This document shows positions 26,462-35,295 of a stretch of 64,000 nucleotides of DNA, piece after piece. The stretch comes from an uncultured Saprospiraceae bacterium. GTDB lineage: Bacteria > Bacteroidota > Bacteroidia > Chitinophagales > Saprospiraceae. The position numbers and the translations under genes are program-made. The stretch spans positions 38,727-102,726 of the forward strand of contig CAKZUK010000083.1 in the NCBI GenBank assembly GCA_937921775.1, in the 5' to 3' direction. Within the stretch, counting starts at the first letter, position 1. Every line of letters begins with the position of its first letter. The notes under the pieces are model-generated. The model had not been told where the DNA came from. It made no database searches and was given only the letters and a program-made list of their open reading frames with translations.

Positions 26462-27529
26462 TTAGCGCTTAAATCCAAGCAAAAAATCCTTTACATCTGC
26501 GCCGAAACGCCCGCTATCATCGAAATGAAAAGCAACTTTTAGAGGTAGCACAAGAATTGGTAATTTATGCTCCATAATAAACTCCTTATGCATTTCTAGA
26601 CGCATGGCATCTTTTTCGGTGGTCAAAATAAGTTTTTTTGGGGACTCCATATTGTTAAATCGAGTCATGAGATTGGAAATGTCGTAATTGGTGAAGTAGT
26701 GATGATCCTCGTATTCGAGAATATTGACTTCATTTACGACAGTGATGAGATGGTCAACTAAATAATCTGTTCGTGCTATAGCACAAATTAACAAAACATC
26801 TAAATCTTGCGTCAATTTGATGCGTTGCTGCATATTAAAGATATAATATGGATTGAGGTATTCGTAATAGGAGAAAAAGACTTTTTGGTGAGGAAGCGGA
26901 TGAAGTTCAGCAATCATTTTTTCTTTTTCGGAAGTAGAAAGTTCATCCGGACATTTAGAGACGATAATCATGTCAGCTCTTCTAGATGCAGCTCGCCATT
27001 CTCGCAAACGACCAGATGGCATAAGGTAGTCACGTGTGTAAGGCAAACTATAATCCGTCAATAAAATATTGAGACCAGGGAGAATAGAGCGATGTTGATA
27101 AGCGTCATCTAATAAGATGGTTTGCATATCTGGGTACTCCATGATCATTCGGGGTACCGCAAAGGTTCGACTCTCAGAAACATAAACTTTGATGCTTGGG
27201 AACTTACGAAGGTATTGTAAGGGTTCATCTCCTACTTCTTCTACTGAATGCCCTTGAGTTACTTTTAGATAGCCTTTGGTTTTGCGATTGTAACCACGAC
27301 TGAGGGTCGCAATATTGAGGTATGGACCAAGTAGGCGAATGAGGAATTCGATATGCGGTGTTTTACCAGCGCCACCAATGGAAAGGTTACCTACATTGAT
27401 GATGGGAAGATCGAAGCTAACTTCTTTGAGAAGGTTGTTGCGATAAAGGAAATTGCGCAGACTAACGCCAATTCCGTAGAGTAGGGAAATAGGCGCTAAT
27501 AATATTCTGGCAAGTATATTCTGAATCAT
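26462..27529 (-). CDS. lpxK: Tetraacyldisaccharide 4'-kinase
   Basis: This 355-residue protein is LpxK, which phosphorylates the 4' position of the lipid A disaccharide precursor at the inner membrane. It has an N-terminal membrane-associated helix (about 5-28), the P-loop GGAGKTP at 52-58 (after NVGNLSI), LSRGYNRK (about 78-85) and DDAYQHR (about 141-147), which are family hallmarks. It shows that the cell makes lipid A. It is the first gene of the lpxK-acyltransferase pair. Confidence 0.95.
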   Translation of the reverse strand: MIQNILARILLAPISLLYGIGVSLRNFLYRNNLLKEVSFDLPIINVGNLSIGGAGKTPHIEFLIRLLGPYLNIATLSRGYNRKTKGYLKVTQGHSVEEVGDEPLQYLRKFPSIKVYVSESRTFAVPRMIMEYPDMQTILLDDAYQHRSILPGLNILLTDYSLPYTRDYLMPSGRLREWRAASRRADMIIVSKCPDELSTSEKEKMIAELHPLPHQKVFFSYYEYLNPYYIFNMQQRIKLTQDLDVLLICAIARTDYLVDHLITVVNEVNILEYEDHHYFTNYDISNLMTRFNNMESPKKLILTTEKDAMRLEMHKEFIMEHKLPILVLPLKVAFHFDDSGRFGADVKDFLLGFKR

Positions 27530-27930
27530 TTATAGTCTTTGCTTAAATAAGGGGCGGCATAGCCGCAAATTTCAATGGCAGTGGCAGTTTTAATGTCAGT
27601 GCATTATGGTTTGACTTCTTTGGGTGCTAAAACTTTGCTTACTATTTGATGCAGGTAGGGCTGCTCGTAATAGGAAGGTTTTCGTAAAATATTGAAAATA
27701 CGACATACAAGTTCACAAAAAGAAGTTTAAAAGTAACATCTATCAGGCAAATATGTTCTGCATTTTTTATTCTTTTGTATGTTATATGGCTGTTAGTCAT
27801 TAGCTATTGGCTTTTTGCTTCCCTCAGAGGTGGTATCTTGACGTTTGATCTGTGGGATGCGTTCAAAGGAATTGAGAATGAGAACCAAGGGCATTAATTT
27901 TGATCCTTTTAAGTAATAAAAACAGAGAAT
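27530..27930. other. 401-base divergent intergenic region
   Basis: This separates lpxK and the MurU-like gene, which diverge. I see no gene, no RNA fold and no clear TAnnTTTG element. It should hold both promoters. Confidence 0.4.
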
Positions 27931-28665
27931 ATGAAAGCGATGATACTGGCCGCAGGCTTAGGGACCCGTTTAAGGCCACTTACCAATAACAAACCCAAAG
28001 CCTTAGTTAAGGTATATAATATGCCCCTTCTAGAGATAGCTATACGTCGTTTGAAGTATTTTGGTTTTCAAAATATCATTATAAATGTGCATCATTTTGC
28101 TGAGCAGATCATCCATTTTGTGGAAAAGAACAAGCATTTTGACATTAATATTCAGATATCGGATGAGCGGGATCAGCTCTTGAATACAGGGGGAGGATTG
28201 AAGCATGCGGCCCATTTTTTTGATGATGGAGAGCCATTTGTTCTTTGCAACACAGATATCCTATCAAATATTGATATAAAAGCACTTTATGAGCAGCATG
28301 TGGCGTCAGGGGCTATAGCTACGCTTGCAACACGAAGCAGAGCGACTTCTCGTTATTTGATTTTTAATGACCATCATCAGTTGCATGGTTGGGTAAATAT
28401 TAAGTCTGGTAAAATGATTACTTGCCGAAAGGCCAATAAGAATCTACAGTTAATGGCCTTTAGTGGAATACATGTGATTAATCCGGCCTTATTTGATTTT
28501 ATGCCAGAGAAGGAGGTGTTTTCAATTATTGATGTATATCTGGAAGTCGCCACGCAGCGTGATATCATGTCCTATCCACATGACGGTGATTTTTGGTTAG
28601 ATGTGGGAAAGAAAGATGCGTTGGCTCAGGCGGAGGAGTTGGCTAGGGAGCTTCCTATTCTGTAG
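27931..28665 (+). CDS. Sugar-1-phosphate nucleotidyltransferase, MurU-like
   Basis: This 244-residue protein has the nucleotidyltransferase signature AAGLGTRLRPLT (7-18) and KPKALVKV (21-28), a 'NTDILSNID' metal motif (about 108-116) and the closing pattern FWLDVGKKDALAQAEE. Size and motifs match MurU (N-acetylmuramate-1-phosphate uridylyltransferase) and short mannose-1-phosphate guanylyltransferases. MurU would serve peptidoglycan recycling. The kinase AmgK that usually accompanies it is not next to it, so the assignment stays tentative. Confidence 0.82.
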   Translation: MKAMILAAGLGTRLRPLTNNKPKALVKVYNMPLLEIAIRRLKYFGFQNIIINVHHFAEQIIHFVEKNKHFDINIQISDERDQLLNTGGGLKHAAHFFDDGEPFVLCNTDILSNIDIKALYEQHVASGAIATLATRSRATSRYLIFNDHHQLHGWVNIKSGKMITCRKANKNLQLMAFSGIHVINPALFDFMPEKEVFSIIDVYLEVATQRDIMSYPHDGDFWLDVGKKDALAQAEELARELPIL

Positions 28666-28818
28666 GAAAGAGGGAGGAGAGAAGTTTTACTTGAATGCGG
28701 AGTTCCTCGTCTGCTGTCCTTCCGTAGTCAAGTCAAAGACAATTTCTAACTTTCCCACCTCAAAAATAACTTATCACAAAAGATAGACAGGTTCTTAGTT
28801 TATTTGAAGATTCTATCT

Positions 28819-28826
28819 TACATTTG
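28819..28826 (+). promoter_or_regulatory. Candidate -7 element for the DUF554 gene
   Basis: TACATTTG matches TAnnTTTG exactly. No -33 TTTG is seen at the right spacing. The implied leader of about 130 bases contains nested hairpins (28827-28891). Confidence 0.4.
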
Positions 28827-28891
28827 ATAAGCTTTAAGGATGAGCTTGAAAAGCATCCTTCGGAGAGGTCAAAAGCGCATTTTAAGCTTAT
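28827..28891 (+). other. Possible structured RNA leader of the DUF554 gene
   Basis: An outer helix pairs 28827-28834 with 28884-28891 over 8 bp. Inside it 28836-28841 pairs with 28855-28860, extended by GCTT/AAGC around a 3-base loop. It lies 71 bases before the start codon. It matches no riboswitch class I can name. Confidence 0.35.
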
Positions 28892-28962
28892 GGCTTAACT
28901 AGGTAATCATACTAACACAAAACGGGAAGCCTAAAATTCCCAGAGAAAACTTCCAAATCATT

Positions 28963-29694
28963 ATGGCGGGAAAAACGAAAAGCAGACTCCCAATAGGTAC
29001 TTTCATAAATATGGCTACAGTCTTTGTAGGTAGTCTCATTGGTTTGATGTTGCGAGAGGTCTTCCCCGAAAGTTTACAAGCAATTACATTTCAGGCAGTA
29101 GGTTTGGGTATTCTGATTATTGGAATCCAAATGGCATTGAAGTTAAAGGACGAGATGTTAATCATCTTTATCTTTAGTTTGATCATTGGAGGAATAATAG
29201 GGGAGTCGATGGATATTAAGGACTTTTTGGAGGGGTGTGCTGATTGGTCGAAAGAGAATGTACGAATTGGCCAACAGCGTTTTACCGATGGTTTGATTGC
29301 TGCGTTTATTCTTTTCTGTGCAAGTCCGATGACGATAGTAGGAGCGATTGAAGAAGGACTTAATGGCAAACGGGAGTTGCTTTTGATAAAAGCTGCATTG
29401 GATGGAATCATCGCGATTGCATTAGCTTCTACTTTTGGAGGATTTGGTGTAACGGTAGCAATTATTCCAATGTTGATCATTCAGGGAGGATTTACTCTTT
29501 TGGCTGGAAATACCAAGAAGTTATTTACAAAAAATATGATTGCTCAAATCTCTGCGGTAGGTGGTGCTATATTGATTGCCTCAGCGATTAAGATTTTGGG
29601 ATTGGGCGAATTCAAGGTTGCTAATTTGTTGCCTTCATTGGTTGTTGTTGTTTTGCTGACTTATGGTCTTGGTAAAACTAAGTGGAAGATATAG
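28963..29694 (+). CDS. DUF554 family membrane protein
   Basis: This 243-residue protein is almost entirely hydrophobic with about seven membrane helices. It matches the DUF554 (YdfK/YqgA) family: a GTFINMATVFVGSLIG start (about 12-27), 'MALKLKD' and GGIIGE in the middle, a soluble loop 'FLEGCADWSKE', then the ILFCASPMTIVGAIEEGL signature (about 116-133). The family may be a transporter or channel; its substrate is not established. The gene stands alone and ends before a long imperfect palindrome. Confidence 0.9.
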   Translation: MAGKTKSRLPIGTFINMATVFVGSLIGLMLREVFPESLQAITFQAVGLGILIIGIQMALKLKDEMLIIFIFSLIIGGIIGESMDIKDFLEGCADWSKENVRIGQQRFTDGLIAAFILFCASPMTIVGAIEEGLNGKRELLLIKAALDGIIAIALASTFGGFGVTVAIIPMLIIQGGFTLLAGNTKKLFTKNMIAQISAVGGAILIASAIKILGLGEFKVANLLPSLVVVVLLTYGLGKTKWKI

Positions 29695-29747
29695 GGTTTT
29701 GGGGTATGTTTTAGTATGAAACCCTTTAACGTGTTTTGCCCTATGGC

Positions 29748-29888
29748 GTGTTTTGAAACGTATAGTTTTTTTTAGATTTATAGCCCTCGAACTAAGAGGG
29801 CGCATAGTTTTGTTTGCTGATCAAGCAAACATCTATGCGGCCTCTTCGCTCGAATGATCCCTAAAAAGCTTATGTGTTTCAAAATACG
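29748..29888. repeat. Long imperfect palindrome between convergent genes
   Basis: The 141-base stretch folds back on itself around TGATCA at 29818-29823. Inner arms pair GTTTGCT with AGCAAAC; middle arms pair 29795-29807 with 29832-29846 (AAGAGGGCGCATAG against CTATGCGGCCTCTT, one mismatch); outer arms (29748-29765 and 29869-29888) match at about 17 of 20 positions. It may be a double terminator, a hairpin RNA or a MITE remnant. Confidence 0.65.
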
Positions 29889-29933
29889 TAAGAGGTGGTT
29901 CGACTAGTAGCATTGCTTTCACTAGATTAGTCC

Positions 29934-31202
29934 TCATTTTAAAATCTCACCGCCAATCGCACAACTCAGACATCGTTGCTGTGTACAGTATGCTTTTTTC
30001 AATTGCAATAAAGCCTGCGTCTGATAAGCAGAATCTGGTTTAATTCCTAAACCTTTCCATTGTTCAATTACCTTATTTTTTTCAGGAGGAATTGCTTCTA
30101 ATAAATCCATTGCTTTGTCTTTATATCTCTCATCATTCTTTTTTTGGCCATACAAAAAGAGGAAAGGTGCAATGGTATTGATGATGAAAAGATGGATACT
30201 TGATTTGCCCAATGACTTCTTTCTTTTGATAGAAATTTTATCAAAAACATAATGTGTTAACCAATAATTTGAAAGTTGTAGATTGAACATGTTTTCCAAT
30301 TCTCGGATATTTTTAGCGGCAAGGATTTTACTAAAAAGATGCTCTGTAGTGAACAATAAGATGGCAAACTGTGCAATACGAATAGTTGGAAAATTTGGTG
30401 GGCGCATCCGAAGAAAATTCCAGGAGTCAGGACGTAGGGCTTTTAAGTTGTATTTCTTTTTCAAGAATAGATATTCTTTTTTTAATTTGTTGGGATAGTC
30501 TTCTTTGAAGTCACGATCAAGTAAACCCGATTGACCAAAAAGTATTGCTTCTAATTGGAAGAGGTTGTTTCTATGTTTTGCCAAAATCTGGAGCGGTGTA
30601 ATTTTGGCTAATAACTTGAAAGGTTCAAGGTTGACTTTGAGTCCAAAACTAGCAGCCATGGTATGATAAAATGTTTCTTCCCAGTTGTTTTTATTTTGTT
30701 GGAGCTCTGCAGCGATGCCTTCTGTTTTTTGTTCAAAACGTTCGACTAGCATCCTATCAATCCAAAGATTTTTAATGATGTCTCCAACGGAAGCAAAATG
30801 TTGTTGACAAGGAATCCAATGTTCATTTTGAGAAAGTCGTTGGTAAGTGTTGGAGATGCCGGGCGGAATTCTTTTTTTGAGTTCTATACAAGGTATGGCC
30901 TGTCCTGATTTTCGAAAAATGGGTTTGTCTTCTTCGTAGACGACGTGTAGAATGACGTTGTCGTAAGCCGTGTCATTTTGATGTTTGTGTTGAATCCATT
31001 CGGAAGAGCGAACGTGTATTTCTACATTTCCAGCCCAGAGCGTGTTACCAATACGAATACGGGCGTCGAGAAAGTCAGGTCCTGCATTTTTGTTGTGTCG
31101 ACCCATATTTTGTAGGCTTACACTTTCTCCTTCGGTGGTAAATAGTTTTTGTTGATCAAAGCGTTTGGTGCGCCAGAGGTAGTGCAAAAAGAATTCTTTC
31201 AT
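29934..31202 (-). CDS. DUF2851 family protein
   Basis: This 422-residue protein matches DUF2851, a family found mostly in Bacteroidota, by its start MKEFFLHYLWRTKRFD, the motif NMGRHNKNAGPDFLDARIRI, and GNVEIHVRSSEWIQHKHQND (about 59-78), with ILHVVYEED after it. The conserved Asp, Glu and His residues in this beta-rich N-terminal part resemble a nuclease-type active site, but function is unproven. The C-terminus carries a small cysteine cluster (CTQQRCLSC), a possible metal site. It is downstream of the dihydrofolate reductase gene on the same strand (152-base gap). Confidence 0.88.
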   Translation of the reverse strand: MKEFFLHYLWRTKRFDQQKLFTTEGESVSLQNMGRHNKNAGPDFLDARIRIGNTLWAGNVEIHVRSSEWIQHKHQNDTAYDNVILHVVYEEDKPIFRKSGQAIPCIELKKRIPPGISNTYQRLSQNEHWIPCQQHFASVGDIIKNLWIDRMLVERFEQKTEGIAAELQQNKNNWEETFYHTMAASFGLKVNLEPFKLLAKITPLQILAKHRNNLFQLEAILFGQSGLLDRDFKEDYPNKLKKEYLFLKKKYNLKALRPDSWNFLRMRPPNFPTIRIAQFAILLFTTEHLFSKILAAKNIRELENMFNLQLSNYWLTHYVFDKISIKRKKSLGKSSIHLFIINTIAPFLFLYGQKKNDERYKDKAMDLLEAIPPEKNKVIEQWKGLGIKPDSAYQTQALLQLKKAYCTQQRCLSCAIGGEILK

Positions 31203-31354
31203 TTTCTGTTGATTTAGATGTTTTTAAATGATTGCTCTACTAGTAAGCGTATAAAAACACCGAAATTCCATAAGTGAAAATGAAAATAATTTCTTTACAG
31301 CTTATAACTAGCTGTTATTAAGTCACTTGTGAAGTAAAAAAAATTGAAGCTATT

Positions 31355-31855
31355 TTAGCTTTTCTGTTTTCGATCAAATATTTTAAACACATAATCAAAT
31401 TCATTCTTCTCATCTGCCTTATGAGCTTCAGTTGATTTTAATTCCCATTCATTCAGATCGATCTTAGGAAAATGAACAGTGCCTTCTACTTCTGCATCGA
31501 CTTCCGTTAGGTAAAGTCGATCAACGAAGGGCATCGCTAGTTTGTAAATCTCACCGCCCCCAATAATGAATGCTTCCTTTTCGCTATTGTCTAAAGCGAT
31601 TTTCAAAGCCTCGTCAATTGAGTGTGCTACGAGGCAGTTTGAGACCACATAAAACGGATCACGCGTCACTACTATATTGATACGCTTAGGCAAAGGTCGA
31701 CCAATGCTTTCATAGGATTTTCGACCCATGATGATGTGGTGGTTTAGAGTACAGCGTTTAAAGTATTTTAAATCTGCAGGGAGATACCAAGGGATGTCAT
31801 TGTCTTTTCCAATAACATTATTTTTTGCAGTAGCTACTATGGCGGAAACAATCAT
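31355..31855 (-). CDS. folA: Dihydrofolate reductase
   Basis: This 166-residue protein is a chromosomal DHFR, reducing dihydrofolate to tetrahydrofolate with NADPH. It has the conserved start IVSAIVATAKNNVIG, WYLPADLKYFK with the catalytic acidic residue D28, the NADPH-binding IMGRKSYESIG (about 42-52), and FIIGGGEIY (about 96-104). thyA is not adjacent. It lies 98 bases downstream of mrdA; the gap contains a purine-rich repeat. Confidence 0.95.
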   Translation of the reverse strand: MIVSAIVATAKNNVIGKDNDIPWYLPADLKYFKRCTLNHHIIMGRKSYESIGRPLPKRINIVVTRDPFYVVSNCLVAHSIDEALKIALDNSEKEAFIIGGGEIYKLAMPFVDRLYLTEVDAEVEGTVHFPKIDLNEWELKSTEAHKADEKNEFDYVFKIFDRKQKS

Positions 31856-31953
31856 GTATTACTTAAGGTATTTAAGAAGGGTGAGAGAGGTAAGACCGAA
31901 GATCGAAGTACCCTCTTCGCGTTATAGGGAATCTTCCGTCTTCCGTCTTTTTC

Positions 31954-33813
31954 CTAAGGGTTATCAATTAAATTAGCGTCTATCATTTTTTGCTCTAAAG
32001 CTTTCTTTCTTTCAGATATTTCTCGCTTCAGATATTTTTCTATCATTAAACCAGCCATTGGAGCACCATAGTCAGAACCCCATTTTCCATGCTCTACATA
32101 AACAGCTATGGCAATCTTAGGATCATCAATTGGTGCAAAAGCAAAGAAGACGGAGTGGTCAATACCATGAGGGTTTTGTGAAGTACCCGTTTTGCCGGCA
32201 ATGGTTATATCTGGTGTTTGAGTAGAGCGACCGGTACCAGCGGTTACTACAAGTCCCATTCCTTTGATAACCGGATCAAAGTATTTATCATCAATTTTTA
32301 CATTCCGTTTTTGGCGAAAAGTCTGAGGTATTTGCGTAGTGTCATTTCTAAAACCCTTTACCAAATGTGGTGGATACCAATAGCCTCGATTGGCAATGAT
32401 GGCGGCTAGGTTTGCCATCTGCAAAGTTGTCATTTCTATTTCTCCCTGACCAATTCCGATTGACATGATAGTGGGAGATTTCCAGCCTCCTTGGTTGCGA
32501 TACAAGTAATTGTAGAAATCAACGGTGGGTACATTACCAGACTTTTCATTAGGGATGTCGATACCTAGCGTTTGGCCTAATCCAAATTGGTATAAATACT
32601 CATTGAACATGTTTAAGCCAACTTCAGGGTTGTAGTAATCCTGAATTTCAAGAATATTTCGAATCACATGAAAGTAGAAGGTATTGCAAGAATGTTGAAG
32701 AGCAATAGAGGTGTTGTAAGCATAAGCATGCTGGTGACATTTACGTGCTTTTCCAGTACCTTTTATATTGTACGAACCATTGCAGCTGAACCCCTGATCA
32801 GGCCTCAAGACACCTTCTTGCATGGCAATAAGTGAAACCACCGTTTTGAAAATAGAACCAGGAGGATACTTCGCACTAATAGAACGATCAAGGAAAGGTT
32901 TGGTTAAGGTATCATTCAATAGTTCATGAAAAGCTTCACTTCTGTAGCGATTGATAGTCAGCCGATTTGGATCATAGCCGGGAGAGCTAAGCATGGCAAG
33001 AACTTCCCCTGTCTTAGGTTCAATAGCCACAATACTTCCGGTTTTGTTTTGCATAAGCAACTCACCATAAGCTTGTAGTTCTAAATCTAAAGAGCTGATT
33101 ATATCCTTTCCGGAAATGGCCATCGTGTCCTGTTTACCATCTCTGTATGGTCCAACAGTACGACCAAGGTTATCTTTCAATAAATTCTTGACTCCTTTTT
33201 TGCCACGGAGTTCTTTTTCATACTGCTTTTCCAGACCAGTGGCGCCTATATAATCACCTCCCTTATAAAGGCCTTTTGATTTTTTAACTTGATTCTTATT
33301 TACTTCATTGAGAAAACCGAGTGCGTGTGCTGCGTTTTGATGAGGGTATCCTCTGGCGTTTCTCAGTTGTACAAAAAATCCGGGAAAACGAAAAAGGTGT
33401 TCTTGAAAGCCGGCATATAGTTCAGACGAAAGTTTATCAATAAAAATGAAGGGTTTTCGTTTGTTAAAACGACGATCATTTTTGAAATCTTTGTTTAATC
33501 GTTTTATAAATGAAGTTTTATCAATATCGAGTAATTGACAAAATAGAGTGGTGTCCATATTCTCGTCGATCTGGTTGTAGCTAACCATGAGATCGTAGAT
33601 GGGATTGTTGCTAACCAGTAGTTTTCCGTTTCTATCGTAGATAAGTCCGCGTGAAGGATATTGGGTATAAGATCCAATAGTAGTAGCGTTAGCACGCTCC
33701 CTTTGGGAAGTGTCTATTACCTGAATATACATTGCTTTACCTAAAAGGATTAAAGCAGAAAAAACAAAAATCAGTTGAATGATTCGTTGTCTGTCGCGGT
33801 AAATATCGCTCAT
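31954..33813 (-). CDS. mrdA: Penicillin-binding protein 2 (elongation transpeptidase)
   Basis: I place the start at 33813 (MSDIYRDRQR), giving 619 residues; a longer frame to 33843 adds ten residues of no clear merit. The protein has one N-terminal membrane helix (about 12-32), a PBP dimerisation domain and a transpeptidase domain with S320-x-x-K323 (PPGSIFK), S375-C-N377 and K541-T-G543. It crosslinks peptidoglycan during side-wall growth with RodA and the MreBCD complex. It closes the mreBCD cluster, but the usual rodA does not follow. Confidence 0.94.
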   Translation of the reverse strand: MSDIYRDRQRIIQLIFVFSALILLGKAMYIQVIDTSQRERANATTIGSYTQYPSRGLIYDRNGKLLVSNNPIYDLMVSYNQIDENMDTTLFCQLLDIDKTSFIKRLNKDFKNDRRFNKRKPFIFIDKLSSELYAGFQEHLFRFPGFFVQLRNARGYPHQNAAHALGFLNEVNKNQVKKSKGLYKGGDYIGATGLEKQYEKELRGKKGVKNLLKDNLGRTVGPYRDGKQDTMAISGKDIISSLDLELQAYGELLMQNKTGSIVAIEPKTGEVLAMLSSPGYDPNRLTINRYRSEAFHELLNDTLTKPFLDRSISAKYPPGSIFKTVVSLIAMQEGVLRPDQGFSCNGSYNIKGTGKARKCHQHAYAYNTSIALQHSCNTFYFHVIRNILEIQDYYNPEVGLNMFNEYLYQFGLGQTLGIDIPNEKSGNVPTVDFYNYLYRNQGGWKSPTIMSIGIGQGEIEMTTLQMANLAAIIANRGYWYPPHLVKGFRNDTTQIPQTFRQKRNVKIDDKYFDPVIKGMGLVVTAGTGRSTQTPDITIAGKTGTSQNPHGIDHSVFFAFAPIDDPKIAIAVYVEHGKWGSDYGAPMAGLMIEKYLKREISERKKALEQKMIDANLIDNP

Positions 33814-33939
33814 GTACTTGTTGGTTTGGAGGAGAGAGACCACTGCGCTGCCAGATCGTTAGGTGAGAGATCGTGTGTTTGTGCTACAAGCACTGATAGA
33901 TCGCTCGCTGAGAGACTTCACTCGAATGTGGGCGCTTCC

Positions 33940-34461
33940 TCAATCCAAAGGATTTAGTGAAAACTGATAAACAATAATAAAGATCATAGAAATAAAGAAA
34001 GTAAACAAGGTTTTAAGGAAAATTTGACCGATATGATAAAAAGTAAAGGCCTCAACCGAAAAGTAGAAGAATAAATGCAGGAACAGCATAGCGGATGAAT
34101 AGATCAAAAACCAAGTATTCCCAAATCTGGCTTTGGTGGGGCTGAAGCTCATGTTGTATCCGCCTTGTGGTGCTAGTACTGCTAGGATGACAGGTCGAAT
34201 AAAGGCTAGAAACACGCAGGCACTGGCATGGACACCAAGCGAATCATAAAAGAGGTCAATACTAATTCCTAGCACAAATCCGAGAATGACGATTAGGAAA
34301 TGTGGTAATCTTAAAGGCAGGAGGATAATGAAAATCGGATACACAATCAGATTGAAATATCCAGACCATTCACCTCCGAAAGAAATGCCTTTAAACACCA
34401 ATACTTGCAATAATACAAATACAATAAAGCGAACTATGTTGGTGGTAACTATACTATTCAT
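33940..34461 (-). CDS. mreD: Rod-shape determining protein MreD
   Basis: This 173-residue protein has five or six membrane helices and the short, hydrophobic character of MreD, including a conserved GISIDLFYDSLGVHA stretch (about 64-78). MreD links the cytoplasmic MreB filaments and periplasmic MreC to the elongation machinery. Its start overlaps the mreC stop by 8 bases, so translation is coupled. The 126-base gap to mrdA is non-coding and contains repeats of GAGAGA/AGATCG. Confidence 0.92.
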   Translation of the reverse strand: MNSIVTTNIVRFIVFVLLQVLVFKGISFGGEWSGYFNLIVYPIFIILLPLRLPHFLIVILGFVLGISIDLFYDSLGVHASACVFLAFIRPVILAVLAPQGGYNMSFSPTKARFGNTWFLIYSSAMLFLHLFFYFSVEAFTFYHIGQIFLKTLFTFFISMIFIIVYQFSLNPLD

Positions 34462-35293
34462 TTTCCAAGTCTTCTTCTATAATCTCTATATCTTCTTTTA
34501 ATAAATCATTTACAACGTAAACGTATCTAATTTTGCGCAGATCATTAATCAAGGATACATCTATGGTATGAACATTACTCCCTGATTCTACCCAGGAAGT
34601 ATCGATGGTGCCTACTATAATTCCTTGTGGAAACATGGATGAAAACCCACTCGTTTGAATGGTGTCACCAACTGAGAACACTACATCTTTTGGAATATCT
34701 TCGAGCCGCATCTTATCATAATCATTAGCCCTCCAAACCAGTGAGCCAAATTCCTTGTTGGATTCAATCTCTACACTGATTCTTGAGTTACGATTGAGTA
34801 TAGACATGACTCTTGTATGTGAAGGAGAAGTAGCAGTAGTAATTCCTACAATACCTCCTTGCCCACCTGAGGCAATGACTCCCATGTGCGGAGCAATACC
34901 ATGATCGGTACCACGACTAATCCTTAGGTTGTTGTTATTATTTTTGACTGAATTACTGACAATACGAGCTTGTATGAAAGTATATCGCTGTCTAGATGCT
35001 TCGTTGTAAGCAGAATCTTTGAGGATGGTACTGATAAATTGAGCGTTTTTTAATTCAGCACGAAGATGAGCGTTTTCGGTTGCAAGGCTATCTGCAACTG
35101 ATGACATTCCCCACCAATGAGTCATGTTATCCCAGTTATTGTAAAAATAGCCTGTAAGTCGTTGGTTAGTGCTATCGTAAATCTCCTTTTGTTTCTGATT
35201 GTTTTTTACGATAAGTGAAAAACAAACAATTTCAAGAATGATAAAAAAGATTACACCACCATACTTTACAAGTAGAAAAATAAGGTTGCGCAT
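34454..35293 (-). CDS. mreC: Rod-shape determining protein MreC
   Basis: This 279-residue protein has an N-terminal membrane helix (about 8-28), a coiled-coil segment (about 65-90) and the two beta-barrel domains of MreC, with the GTDHGIAPHMGVIASGGQGGIVG region (about 129-152) characteristic of the family. It bridges MreB/MreD and PBP2 in the periplasm. It starts 2 bases after the mreB stop and overlaps mreD by 8. Confidence 0.94.
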   Translation of the reverse strand: MRNLIFLLVKYGGVIFFIILEIVCFSLIVKNNQKQKEIYDSTNQRLTGYFYNNWDNMTHWWGMSSVADSLATENAHLRAELKNAQFISTILKDSAYNEASRQRYTFIQARIVSNSVKNNNNNLRISRGTDHGIAPHMGVIASGGQGGIVGITTATSPSHTRVMSILNRNSRISVEIESNKEFGSLVWRANDYDKMRLEDIPKDVVFSVGDTIQTSGFSSMFPQGIIVGTIDTSWVESGSNVHTIDVSLINDLRKIRYVYVVNDLLKEDIEIIEEDLENE

Positions 35294-35295
35294 GA

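Noticed and set aside
29091..29480. 129-residue antisense frame in the DUF554 gene
   Set aside because: It mirrors the hydrophobic coding strand; the sense product is a recognised family.
33841..33939. GAGAGA/AGATCG-rich gap between mreD and mrdA considered as a tRNA or small RNA
   Set aside because: It has no cloverleaf, no T-loop GTTC motif and no terminator.
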